A stretch of 12,336 bases of DNA. It comes from Betaproteobacteria bacterium. GTDB taxonomy: Bacteria > Pseudomonadota > Gammaproteobacteria > Burkholderiales > SG8-39. Both the position numbers and the translations under genes were made by a program. Position 1 is the first letter of the stretch; the number at the start of each line of letters is the position of its first letter. The stretch covers positions 1 to 12,336 of the forward strand of contig JAFAGU010000388.1 in NCBI GenBank assembly GCA_019237595.1, written 5' to 3'. Below the pieces are notes generated by a model, which searched no databases, had not been told where the DNA came from, and was given only the letters and a program-made list of their open reading frames with translations. Positions 6,533-12,336 of the stretch are shown here, piece by piece.

Positions 6533-7810
6533 GTGACCCTCTTCGCGCGATCCTTCCTGCTGATCGCGCTGCTCATCGTCGCGGCCGTGCTCGCGTCGTT
6601 CCAGATGTACCGCGTCTACGAGCTCGAGCCGCGCTCGCGCGAGCTCGCGCAGCAGGCGGTGAGCGCAGTGAACCTCACGCGGGCCGCGCTCGTCAGCGCC
6701 GACCCCTTCCGGCGCCGGCAGCTCCTCATCGACCTGAACGAGAGCGAGGGGCTGCGCGTGTTTCCGTCCACCTCGAGCGAGAAGCTCGAGCCGCTTCCGG
6801 ACGATCCGCTGCTCGAGCGGGTGGCGCAGAAGATCCGCGCCGCGCTCGGGCGCGAGACGCGCTTCGCGCTCGCGCGCGACGGCGAGCAAGGGTTCTGGGT
6901 GAGCTTCTTCATCGACGTGGACGAGTACTGGATCATGCTGCCGCGCGAGCGCTTCCAGTTCGTGCTGCCGCTGCAGTGGCTCGGATGGGGCGCGGGGCTC
7001 CTGGCCATCGCGCTCGCCGGCGCCGGGTTCATCGCCTCGTGGCTCTCGCGTCCGCTGCGCGCGCTCACGCGCGCCGCCGGGCGCCTCGGGCGCGGCGAGG
7101 CGCACGAGCCGCTTCCCGAGATCGGCGCGCGGGAGCTGCGCGCGCTGGCGCTCGCCTTCAACCGCATGGCGAGCGACCTCGCCAGCATGGAGCGCGAGCG
7201 CGCGATGGTGCTCGCCGGCATCTCGCACGACCTGCGGACCCCTCTCTCCCGGCTTCGCCTCGCGCTCGAGATGAGCGGCGCCGACGACGCCGCGACGCAG
7301 GCGATGATCGCCGACATCGACGAGATCGACGCGGTGATCGGGCAATTCCTCGACTACGCGCGCGGCGAGAATGAGGCGAAGGCCGCCAGCGACCTGAATG
7401 CGCTCCTCGTCGACCTCACCGGCCACTACGCGCGCCTCGGCAGGAAAGTCTCGCTCGACGACCAGCCGATCCCCGAATTCGCATTCGCTCGCATGGCGGT
7501 GCGCCGCGCCGTCGCGAACCTCGTCGACAACGCGCTGCGCTATGCCGGCGAGCCCGTCGAGATTGCGTCGTGGTCGGGCAAGGACAAGGTGATCATCGAG
7601 GTGAAGGACCGCGGGCCCGGGATTCCCGAAGGCGAAGCCGAACGGCTCAAGCGCCCGTTCACGCGACTGGAAGCCGCGCGCTCCGGGCCCGGCGGCTCGG
7701 GCCTCGGCCTCGCGATCGTCGAGCGGGTCGCGCGCGGCCATGGCGGCCGGCTCGACCTCCTCCCGCGCGAAGGCGGGGGCCTGCTCGCGCGCCTTTCGCT
7801 CGGTCTCTGA
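6533..7810 (+). CDS. envZ: Sensor histidine kinase EnvZ
   Basis: This 425-residue inner-membrane sensor kinase has a first membrane helix at about 6-24, a periplasmic sensor region at about 25-147, a second helix at about 149-170, a HAMP linker at about 171-222 and a dimerisation/phosphoacceptor segment, MVLAGISHDLRTPLSRLRL, with His232. It ends in an HATPase domain with the N box (ANLVDNALRYAG, Asn333), DRGPGIP (359-365) and GGSGLGLAI (387-395). The H-box region and the DIDEIDAVIGQFLDYARG segment closely follow EnvZ of enterobacteria, and the partner directly upstream is OmpR. It should phosphorylate and dephosphorylate OmpR in response to osmotic or envelope cues. The start is GTG at 6533, the first possible codon after an in-frame TAA at 6521; later starts would lose membrane helix 1. 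No clear ribosome site is present. Its stop abuts the stop of the convergent peptidase gene. Confidence 0.93.
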   Translation: MTLFARSFLLIALLIVAAVLASFQMYRVYELEPRSRELAQQAVSAVNLTRAALVSADPFRRRQLLIDLNESEGLRVFPSTSSEKLEPLPDDPLLERVAQKIRAALGRETRFALARDGEQGFWVSFFIDVDEYWIMLPRERFQFVLPLQWLGWGAGLLAIALAGAGFIASWLSRPLRALTRAAGRLGRGEAHEPLPEIGARELRALALAFNRMASDLASMERERAMVLAGISHDLRTPLSRLRLALEMSGADDAATQAMIADIDEIDAVIGQFLDYARGENEAKAASDLNALLVDLTGHYARLGRKVSLDDQPIPEFAFARMAVRRAVANLVDNALRYAGEPVEIASWSGKDKVIIEVKDRGPGIPEGEAERLKRPFTRLEAARSGPGGSGLGLAIVERVARGHGGRLDLLPREGGGLLARLSLGL

Positions 7811-9118
7811 CTAGCGCCTGGCCAGCAGCGGCTCGCTCACGCCTTCGACGCCGACGAGGGCAAGCGTCGTCAGCAGGACGCTTTGCGTGCCGACCCAGGC
7901 ATTGAGCGGCGAATACCACTCGCCGGGCGAATGGCTGGCGCCGCCCAGGCCGCCGCCCGAAAGCGTGACGGCCGGGATGCCGAGGCTGATCGGGATGTTC
8001 GAGTCGGTGCTCGCGCCAGCGACGCCAAGCACCCGCGCGCCCACGGCCGAGAGCCCGCGGCGCGAGGCCTGCACGATGGGTGAGTCGGCGGACGTCGTGC
8101 CGGCCGGCCGGTCGCCGACCAGCTTGAGCTCGACGCGAATGGCATCGGAGCCCCAGCGCGCGTTCTCCTCCGCGGCCGCGGCGCGGATCGCGGCCATCAC
8201 CTGCTCTTCGAGCCTGAGGAGCTCGCTCGAGCTGTCCGAGCGCATGTCGATGCCCATCACCGCTTCGGCGGCGATCGCGTTGACCGAAGTCCCGCCGCGC
8301 ACGGTGCCGACCGTGAAGGTGGTCTTCGGATCCGCGGGCGGCTTGAGCTCGTCGATCTTCGCGATCGCCCGGCCCATGGCGTGGATCGCGCTCGGCTGCC
8401 CGAACGCCGCGAAGCTGTGGCCGCCTGGGCCGCGGAAGGCGACTTCGTAGCGGTGGCTGCCGGTCGCGTGGTTGACGATCCGCCCGAGCGTCGTGCCGTC
8501 GATCGAAATGAAGCCGTCGATGTCCTTGCGCTCGCGAAAGAGCGCCTTTACGCCGCGGAGGTCGCCGAGCTCCTCCTCTCCCACCGTGCCGACGAAGATC
8601 ACGTCGCCCACCGTGCGCACGCCGGTCTTCTCCATCGCCTGCAGCACGGAGAGGAGCGTCACCAGCCCGAGCCCGTCGTCGCCGAGGCCGGGCGCATAGA
8701 ACTTGCCGTCCTTCTCGCGCACTCGCACGTCCGTACCCTCCGGAAAGACCGTGTCGAGGTGCGCCGAGACGACGAGCCTCGGCCCGCCGGTGCCACGGCG
8801 CACGCCAACCACGTTGCCCTCGCGATCGATCGCCGCGTCGCGCAGGCCCGCGTCCTGGAGCTTGCGCAGGTAGTACGCCGCTCGCGCGGCTTCCTTGAAC
8901 GGCGGCGCGGGGATCTCGGTGATGCGCCTCTGCTCCTCGAACATCGCCGCGTCGTTCGCCTTGACCGCCTCGAGCGCCTGGCGGACCTTCGCATCGGCCT
9001 GCAGCCGCTCGAACGCCTGTTCGACTCGAGGGGATATTGCCGTTTCGGCCGTGTTTCGCTCAGGAGCCGAGCAGGCGGCAATGGAAGCACTCAGAAAAAG
9101 AACGCCGAGCGCCCTCAT
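7811..9118 (-). CDS. M20-family metallopeptidase, predicted lipoprotein
   Basis: This 435-residue M20 di-zinc peptidase or amidohydrolase carries a lipoprotein signal: a hydrophobic stretch followed by the lipobox SIAAC with Cys16 and Ser at the next position, which under the usual +2 rule predicts outer-membrane attachment. The catalytic set is complete: HLD with His120 and Asp122, GLGDDG with bridging Asp147, VGEEELGD with the general base Glu181 and zinc ligand Glu182, SIDGTT with Asp207 and the final ligand His396 in ASHSPGEWY. GPGGHSFAAFG (230-240) begins the lid/dimerisation domain. Family members cleave dipeptides, tripeptides or N-acyl amino acids; the substrate is unknown. The frame stays open far upstream, but ATG at 9118 is fixed by the lipoprotein signal and GAGAGGG 5 bases before it. 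It overlaps the preceding stop by one base (TAATG) and ends the minus-strand operon. Confidence 0.9.
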   Translation of the reverse strand: MRALGVLFLSASIAACSAPERNTAETAISPRVEQAFERLQADAKVRQALEAVKANDAAMFEEQRRITEIPAPPFKEAARAAYYLRKLQDAGLRDAAIDREGNVVGVRRGTGGPRLVVSAHLDTVFPEGTDVRVREKDGKFYAPGLGDDGLGLVTLLSVLQAMEKTGVRTVGDVIFVGTVGEEELGDLRGVKALFRERKDIDGFISIDGTTLGRIVNHATGSHRYEVAFRGPGGHSFAAFGQPSAIHAMGRAIAKIDELKPPADPKTTFTVGTVRGGTSVNAIAAEAVMGIDMRSDSSSELLRLEEQVMAAIRAAAAEENARWGSDAIRVELKLVGDRPAGTTSADSPIVQASRRGLSAVGARVLGVAGASTDSNIPISLGIPAVTLSGGGLGGASHSPGEWYSPLNAWVGTQSVLLTTLALVGVEGVSEPLLARR

Positions 9119-9384
9119 TACCGCCCTCTCGGCTTGCGAAGCGCGGGATTCAGGCGGTCGATGTCGGCCTGCACCTGCTCGCGGCTGCGCTCGTAGACGA
9201 CTTCGCGACCCATCACCTTGCCGGCGTAGGCCATGCCGTTCCTCGTCGGCGCGAGCTGCGCCTTGATGCTGTGCACGCCCTGGCCGAAGACGACCTCGAT
9301 CAGCTCCGCGCGCTTGCTGAAGACGACGACCTCCACCAGTTGCCCGGTCTCGGTCACTTTCAATTTGATCTTCTCGTCGACCAT
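9118..9384 (-). CDS. Small conserved-looking protein of unknown function (88 residues)
   Basis: I do not recognise a family. The 88-residue protein has no signal peptide or membrane helix. Residues about 4-60 alternate short strand-like segments (KIKLKVTE, LVEVVVFS, LIEVVFG, HSIKAQLAP, AYAGKVMG, EVVYE), suggesting a small beta-sheet fold, followed by a charged helix (REQVQADIDRL) and a basic tail (KPRGR). Support for its being real is good: AGGAGA 8 bases before the ATG, tight packing between the thiamine-diphosphate enzyme (12-base gap) and the M20 gene (1-base overlap), and amino acid content unlike the Arg/Ala-rich shadow frames. It may be a partner or regulator of one of its neighbours; that is only a guess from position. 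Confidence 0.72.
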   Translation of the reverse strand: MVDEKIKLKVTETGQLVEVVVFSKRAELIEVVFGQGVHSIKAQLAPTRNGMAYAGKVMGREVVYERSREQVQADIDRLNPALRKPRGR

Positions 9385-9392
9385 GCTTTCTT

Positions 9393-9398
9393 TCTCCT
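9393..9398 (-). promoter_or_regulatory. Ribosome binding site of the 88-residue protein gene
   Basis: On the minus strand AGGAGA begins inside the TAG stop of the thiamine-diphosphate enzyme gene and lies 8 bases before the ATG at 9384. It supports both the reality of the small gene and coupled translation. Confidence 0.7.
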
Positions 9399-10929
9399 AG
9401 TAGGCGGGCGCCGCGAGGCGCTCGATCGCCACGTTGACGCAGGCTACGGTACCGGTCGCTTTCGCGCGCTGCAGCGCTGCCCGCAGCTCGCCGGGCCGCT
9501 GGACGTCCTCGGCATGCGCACCCATCGCCGCGGCCACGGCACCGTAGCGTACCGGCAGGAGATCGAGGCCGTGCGCCCGCGCGGCGCCATAGGTGCGGAT
9601 CTGAATCTGGTGCTCGGCATTCCAGCACGCATCGTTTCCGACCACGGCGACATAACCGAGCTTGCAGCGGGCCGCGGTCTCGATCTCCGCCATGTGGAAG
9701 CCGAAGGTGCCATCGCCCAGCGTCGCGACGACCGTAGAGCCGGGCGACGCGAGCTTCGCCGCGGCCGCGAACGGGAGCGCAGCGCCGATGGATCCGGCCG
9801 GGCCGTTGATGATGCGGCGGCGCGCGGAGAGCCATGCTTGCGCCCACTGCCCGAACTCGCCGCCGTCCGAGACGAAGATCGCGTCGCCTGAAAGGAGATC
9901 CTGCACTTCGCGGCACAGCTCGACGGGGTGCAGCGGTCCTTCGGGGCTGGATCGCACCGCCTTCCACTCGGGCGATCGATAGGCGATCTCGGAATGCACC
10001 TCGTCTCGCCAGGCCCGATGGCCGGCGCCGAGGCGCGAAGCCGCGTCGCTGACAACGTCGCAGCTTGGCTGGATGTCGAGCCCGGCGGACAGCTCGAGCA
10101 CCTCCGCCTTGGGGAAGGCGCGTCCGAATCCCACGGTGAAGTCCTTCTTCTTTCCGAGGAGGAAGACGACGTCCGTCTTCGCCAGCACGGCAGCGAGCCT
10201 GCCAAGGCTCGGGTCCTTCACGCCGCGTGGGCTTTCCATGCCGATCACCGGCGCGCCGCAGGCCTCCTCCAGCCTGCGCATGCGCTCCGGCCCGCCGGCA
10301 TTCATCATCGCCGGGCCGCAAAGAATTACAGGCGCACGAGCCCCGGCGAGGGATTTCACGATGATTTCAGCATCCTTCCCTTGGATGCAATTCCGCGGGA
10401 GCGTGACCCGGGCCGGCGCGTCGTCGGCTTGCGCCTCGAGCACGTCGCTCGGGAAGCTCACGTGGACCGGGCCCGGGCGGCCGGAGCGCGCGATTCCGAA
10501 CGCACGCGCCACATCCTCGCCGAGCGTAGCCGCGGAGCGCGCCGTCCACGATGCCTTGCAGAGCGGCGACGCGATGTCCGCCTGGCGCATTTCCTGGAAA
10601 GCGCCGTGGCCGAGCTCGTCCAGCGGCGCGTGGCCGGAGAGGAGCACCATCGGCGAATCCGCTTCGAGCGCCGTATAGAGCGCCGAGACGGCATTCGCGT
10701 GGCCCGGGCCGCCGGTGACGAGCGCCACGCCCGGCTCGCCGGTGAGGCGGCCCCACGCATCGGCCATGTGGACCGCCGCTGCTTCGTGCCGGACGTGGAC
10801 GAGCGGCAGCTTGGCGTCGAGCGCGGCGTCGAACACCGGCATGACGTGGTTTCCCGAAAGGGTGAAGACGTGCTTCACCCCGGCCGCGGCGAGCGATCGC
10901 GCGAGGAGATCCGCGCCGCGGGCCTTCAA
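9397..10929 (-). CDS. Thiamine-diphosphate-dependent enzyme, acetolactate synthase/decarboxylase type
   Basis: This is a 510-residue cytosolic enzyme with the three-domain layout of acetolactate synthase, oxalyl-CoA decarboxylase and related enzymes: a pyrimidine-binding domain (about 1-165) with catalytic Glu49 in VRHEAAAVHMADAW and the VTGGPGHANA loop, a central domain (about 180-310), and a diphosphate-binding domain (about 330-495) with the metal motif LGDGTFGF (404-411), closed by VVGNDACW (Asn432). GHGAFQE (108-113) recalls acetolactate synthase. At 510 residues it is shorter than biosynthetic IlvB (about 560-600) and no small regulatory subunit lies nearby, so a catabolic carboligase or decarboxylase is more likely than amino acid biosynthesis. 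The start is TTG at 10929, giving MKARGADLLARSL, where the family N-terminus normally begins; the frame stays open upstream inside the MAPEG gene. The gap to that gene is 13 bases. The substrate is unknown. Confidence 0.88.
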   Translation of the reverse strand: MKARGADLLARSLAAAGVKHVFTLSGNHVMPVFDAALDAKLPLVHVRHEAAAVHMADAWGRLTGEPGVALVTGGPGHANAVSALYTALEADSPMVLLSGHAPLDELGHGAFQEMRQADIASPLCKASWTARSAATLGEDVARAFGIARSGRPGPVHVSFPSDVLEAQADDAPARVTLPRNCIQGKDAEIIVKSLAGARAPVILCGPAMMNAGGPERMRRLEEACGAPVIGMESPRGVKDPSLGRLAAVLAKTDVVFLLGKKKDFTVGFGRAFPKAEVLELSAGLDIQPSCDVVSDAASRLGAGHRAWRDEVHSEIAYRSPEWKAVRSSPEGPLHPVELCREVQDLLSGDAIFVSDGGEFGQWAQAWLSARRRIINGPAGSIGAALPFAAAAKLASPGSTVVATLGDGTFGFHMAEIETAARCKLGYVAVVGNDACWNAEHQIQIRTYGAARAHGLDLLPVRYGAVAAAMGAHAEDVQRPGELRAALQRAKATGTVACVNVAIERLAAPAY

Positions 10930-10942
10930 GCCAGGCGCGCGC

Positions 10943-11335
10943 CTATCGCGCGAGGATCTGCCAGGCGAAAGTCGCCTGCGCGAGGAAGCCCGCGGTGAAG
11001 GCGAGCGTGCGCACCCAGGGAATCGCGAACGTGTAGGCGATCGGATGCACGACGCGTGCCCAAAAATACACGATCGCAGCCATGGCGGTTGCGTCGCTCC
11101 CCACGTCGAGGTCCTGGGCGGCGAGCACGAGCGCCGCGAAGACAACGAGATTCTCGACCGCGTTGCCGTGCGCCTTCTTCAGGCGCTCGGCCCACGCCGA
11201 CTGCGGCGGCGGGTTGGTCGGATAGCCGACCGCGGGGATGAGCCCCCAGACGACGACCCGGTCGAGAATGTACGGAACCCAGAGAAGCCCGGTCAGGGCC
11301 GTCACCAGCACGAGATACAGAAGCTCGGTCTTCAT
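10943..11335 (-). CDS. MAPEG-family membrane protein
   Basis: This 130-residue protein has four hydrophobic segments (about 4-31, 62-75, 82-102 and 108-126) and the family signature KKAHGNAVENL (53-63), the RxHxNxxEN-type motif that in eukaryotic relatives contributes to glutathione binding, followed by ARVVHPIAYTF (93-103). Size and motifs match the bacterial MAPEG group (membrane-associated proteins in eicosanoid and glutathione metabolism). Many bacterial members have no proven activity, so glutathione transferase or peroxidase function is only a possibility. A strong GGGGAGG lies 5 bases before the ATG at 11335, and that ATG overlaps the cupin stop by 4 bases (ATGA), indicating coupling. 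The neighbouring GFA-type protein would fit a glutathione or electrophile theme. Confidence 0.88.
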   Translation of the reverse strand: MKTELLYLVLVTALTGLLWVPYILDRVVVWGLIPAVGYPTNPPPQSAWAERLKKAHGNAVENLVVFAALVLAAQDLDVGSDATAMAAIVYFWARVVHPIAYTFAIPWVRTLAFTAGFLAQATFAWQILAR

Positions 11336-11697
11336 GTCGCCCTCCCCTGTGGAACTACAAGTGGTACGAAGTCGTACTCTCCCATTCCCTGCAGGATCAG
11401 GAACGTCGCCGACGACGTTCCCGCGTTCGTGACGAGATGCGGCCGCCGAGGCGGCACGACGTAGCTCTGCCCTGAGGCGAGGTGCACGTTCTCCTTCGGC
11501 TCCTGAAGATAGATCCGGATCGCGCCCTGGACGACGTAGAAAGTGTCCGAGACGTTCGAGTGGTAGTGCCACGGCACCTTCTGCGTGGCGGAGATCTGCA
11601 GCTCCTGGATGCGGAAGCCCGCCCGCGCCGCATGGGTCGCGCGCCGCTCCACTTCGTAGAGGTGGCTCGCGTCCTTGACCGGCTCCATGGCGGGCAT
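11332..11697 (-). CDS. Cupin-domain protein
   Basis: This 121-residue single-domain cupin has metal-ligand motif 1 as VPWHYHSNVSDTFYVVQG, with His44 and His46 and Asp51 standing where many cupins have Glu. Motif 2, GQSYVVPPRRPHLVTN, contributes His87. The whole protein is the beta-barrel with short ends, consistent with a small metal-binding dioxygenase, isomerase or ligand sensor; the reaction cannot be predicted. The start at 11697 is preceded by GGGAG 5 bases upstream, inside the end of the GFA gene; ATG at 11688 (Met4) is an alternative. It lies 1 base after the GFA gene stop and overlaps the MAPEG start, so it is firmly inside the operon. Confidence 0.87.
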   Translation of the reverse strand: MPAMEPVKDASHLYEVERRATHAARAGFRIQELQISATQKVPWHYHSNVSDTFYVVQGAIRIYLQEPKENVHLASGQSYVVPPRRPHLVTNAGTSSATFLILQGMGEYDFVPLVVPQGRAT

Positions 11698-11698
11698 C

Positions 11699-12121
11699 TT
11701 AGCTCCCGAACGACACGTCGGGGATCCAGCTCCGCGTTCGCCTCGCGAGCCGCGAGTCGGTGCCCTCGCCGTCGAAGTTCGTGGAGGTACGCCGGATCCG
11801 CGAAGGATCGATGCCCTCGAACGCGTTGACGCTCACTACGGCGTAGAGCCTTCCTTCGATGCGGCTCGTTACCACGGGGACGATGCCGCAGCGGGTGCAG
11901 ACATGGAACTCGGCGGTCTTCGTGCCGAATTGATAGCGGTTGACGAGTGCTGGATCGCCGATCGTGACCTTGAGCGCGCCCTTCGGATTGGAAGTCCACA
12001 GGCCGCCGTGCTTCGTGCAGAACGAGCAGCCGCAGGCACGGGCCGGGATTTCCTGCGGCTCCGGATCCCAGGCGAGGGAGAAGGAGACGTTGCCGCAATG
12101 GCACTTGCCGGAGATCGCCAT
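11699..12121 (-). CDS. GFA/CENP-V-domain zinc protein
   Basis: This 140-residue protein has the full cysteine set of the GFA (glutathione-dependent formaldehyde-activating enzyme-like) domain: GKCHCGNV with Cys7 and Cys9, RACGCSFCTKHG with Cys30, Cys32 and Cys35, and HVCTRCGIVPV with Cys75 and Cys78. These bind two structural zinc ions. The name-giving enzyme was reported to join formaldehyde to glutathione, but most family members have no shown activity and the catalytic claim for the family is disputed, so only the fold is safe. The domain fills almost the entire protein, the usual length. The start ATG at 12121 lies 4 bases after the thpR stop; only a weak TGAG-type ribosome site is seen, which suggests coupling to the upstream gene. 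Confidence 0.9.
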   Translation of the reverse strand: MAISGKCHCGNVSFSLAWDPEPQEIPARACGCSFCTKHGGLWTSNPKGALKVTIGDPALVNRYQFGTKTAEFHVCTRCGIVPVVTSRIEGRLYAVVSVNAFEGIDPSRIRRTSTNFDGEGTDSRLARRTRSWIPDVSFGS

Positions 12122-12125
12122 CGGC

Positions 12126-12336
12126 TCAGTTTAGCGGGAAGCGCTCGAGGGTTTCGTATCGCGAGCCCGATTGCGCGAGCGTGGATCGCACGAGCGTGAA
12201 CTCGCGTGCCGGCCAATCGACTTGCGGCAATGCGGGAATGGACGACGGCATGGCCGCCTTGCGTACAAGCGTGATATGGGCGGCAAACGGACGTTCTTCC
12301 AACGTGAACCCGTTGCGGCGCAATGCTGCGTGAAGG
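12126..12336 (-). CDS. thpR: RNA 2',3'-cyclic phosphodiesterase (LigT/ThpR), C-terminal part
   Basis: The last 69 residues or so of a 2H phosphoesterase run off the right edge; the frame is open to base 12336, so the start is outside. The second catalytic HxTx motif is visible as AAHITLVRKA, preceded by the usual RRNGFTLEERPF segment (compare 'G...ERPF.PHxTL.R' in ThpR) and followed by WPAREFTLVRSTLAQSGSRYETLERFPL, the typical final strands. The family opens 2',3'-cyclic phosphates on RNA ends and was first described as a 2'-5' RNA ligase; the physiological role is unclear. It is the first visible gene of the minus-strand cluster and its stop is 4 bases before the GFA start. The first HxTx motif is missing only because of the window edge. 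Confidence 0.85.
   Translation of the reverse strand, partial: LHAALRRNGFTLEERPFAAHITLVRKAAMPSSIPALPQVDWPAREFTLVRSTLAQSGSRYETLERFPLN

Noticed and set aside
6497..7741. Minus-strand open frame opposite envZ
   Set aside because: Arg/Glu/Ala-rich shadow; the plus-strand kinase motifs are complete.
9119..10321. Upstream extension of the M20 open frame through the thiamine-diphosphate enzyme gene
   Set aside because: The extension reads as Arg/Ala/Gly-rich shadow sequence, and the lipoprotein signal with a ribosome site fixes the start at 9118.
9928..10998. Plus-strand open frame opposite the thiamine-diphosphate enzyme gene
   Set aside because: No domain or start signal; it mirrors a well-supported minus-strand gene.

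Overview
This 12.3 kb window is GC-rich, densely packed bacterial chromosome, most likely from a betaproteobacterium (Burkholderiales-like). The basis is the high GC in third codon positions, the ompR-envZ pair, and tandem tartrate/malate-type dehydrogenases of the kind common in that group. The lineage is an inference, not a measurement. I saw no RNA genes, insertion sequences, CRISPR arrays, attachment sites or plasmid functions. No gene-free stretch exceeds about 100 bases.

Left block, plus strand (1-3397): the C-terminal part of a beta-decarboxylating dehydrogenase is followed by a complete paralogue resembling tartrate/D-malate dehydrogenase (TtuC/DmlA), whose TTG start overlaps the first gene's stop. 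Next come an exported histidine phosphatase and a 10-helix EamA/DMT-type exporter. Gaps are 20 bases or less, so this looks like one transcription unit for hydroxy-acid metabolism with two accessory genes downstream.

Middle block (3488-7810): a soluble PAS-GAF-PAS-GGDEF diguanylate cyclase meets, tail to tail, a small exported protein built on two 30-residue-spaced repeats. That small gene is divergent from ompR, which is followed by envZ. The 92-base divergent gap carries a perfect GTAAC-N5-GTTAC inverted repeat and a possible -10 element very close to the ompR ATG.

Right block, minus strand (12336 down to 7811): seven tightly packed genes read leftwards. They are thpR (partial; RNA 2',3'-cyclic phosphodiesterase), a GFA/CENP-V zinc protein, a cupin, a MAPEG membrane protein, a thiamine-diphosphate enzyme of the acetolactate-synthase type, an unrecognised 88-residue protein, and an M20 metallopeptidase with a lipoprotein signal. 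Overlaps and 1-13 base gaps suggest one operon. GFA and MAPEG families are both linked to glutathione or small electrophile chemistry, but a shared pathway is only a guess.

I found no clearly new defence or mobile system. The points most worth a second look are the ompR divergent promoter with its palindrome, the repeat-bearing small secreted protein, the orphan 88-residue protein coupled to a lipoprotein peptidase, and the internally duplicated sensor of the cyclase.
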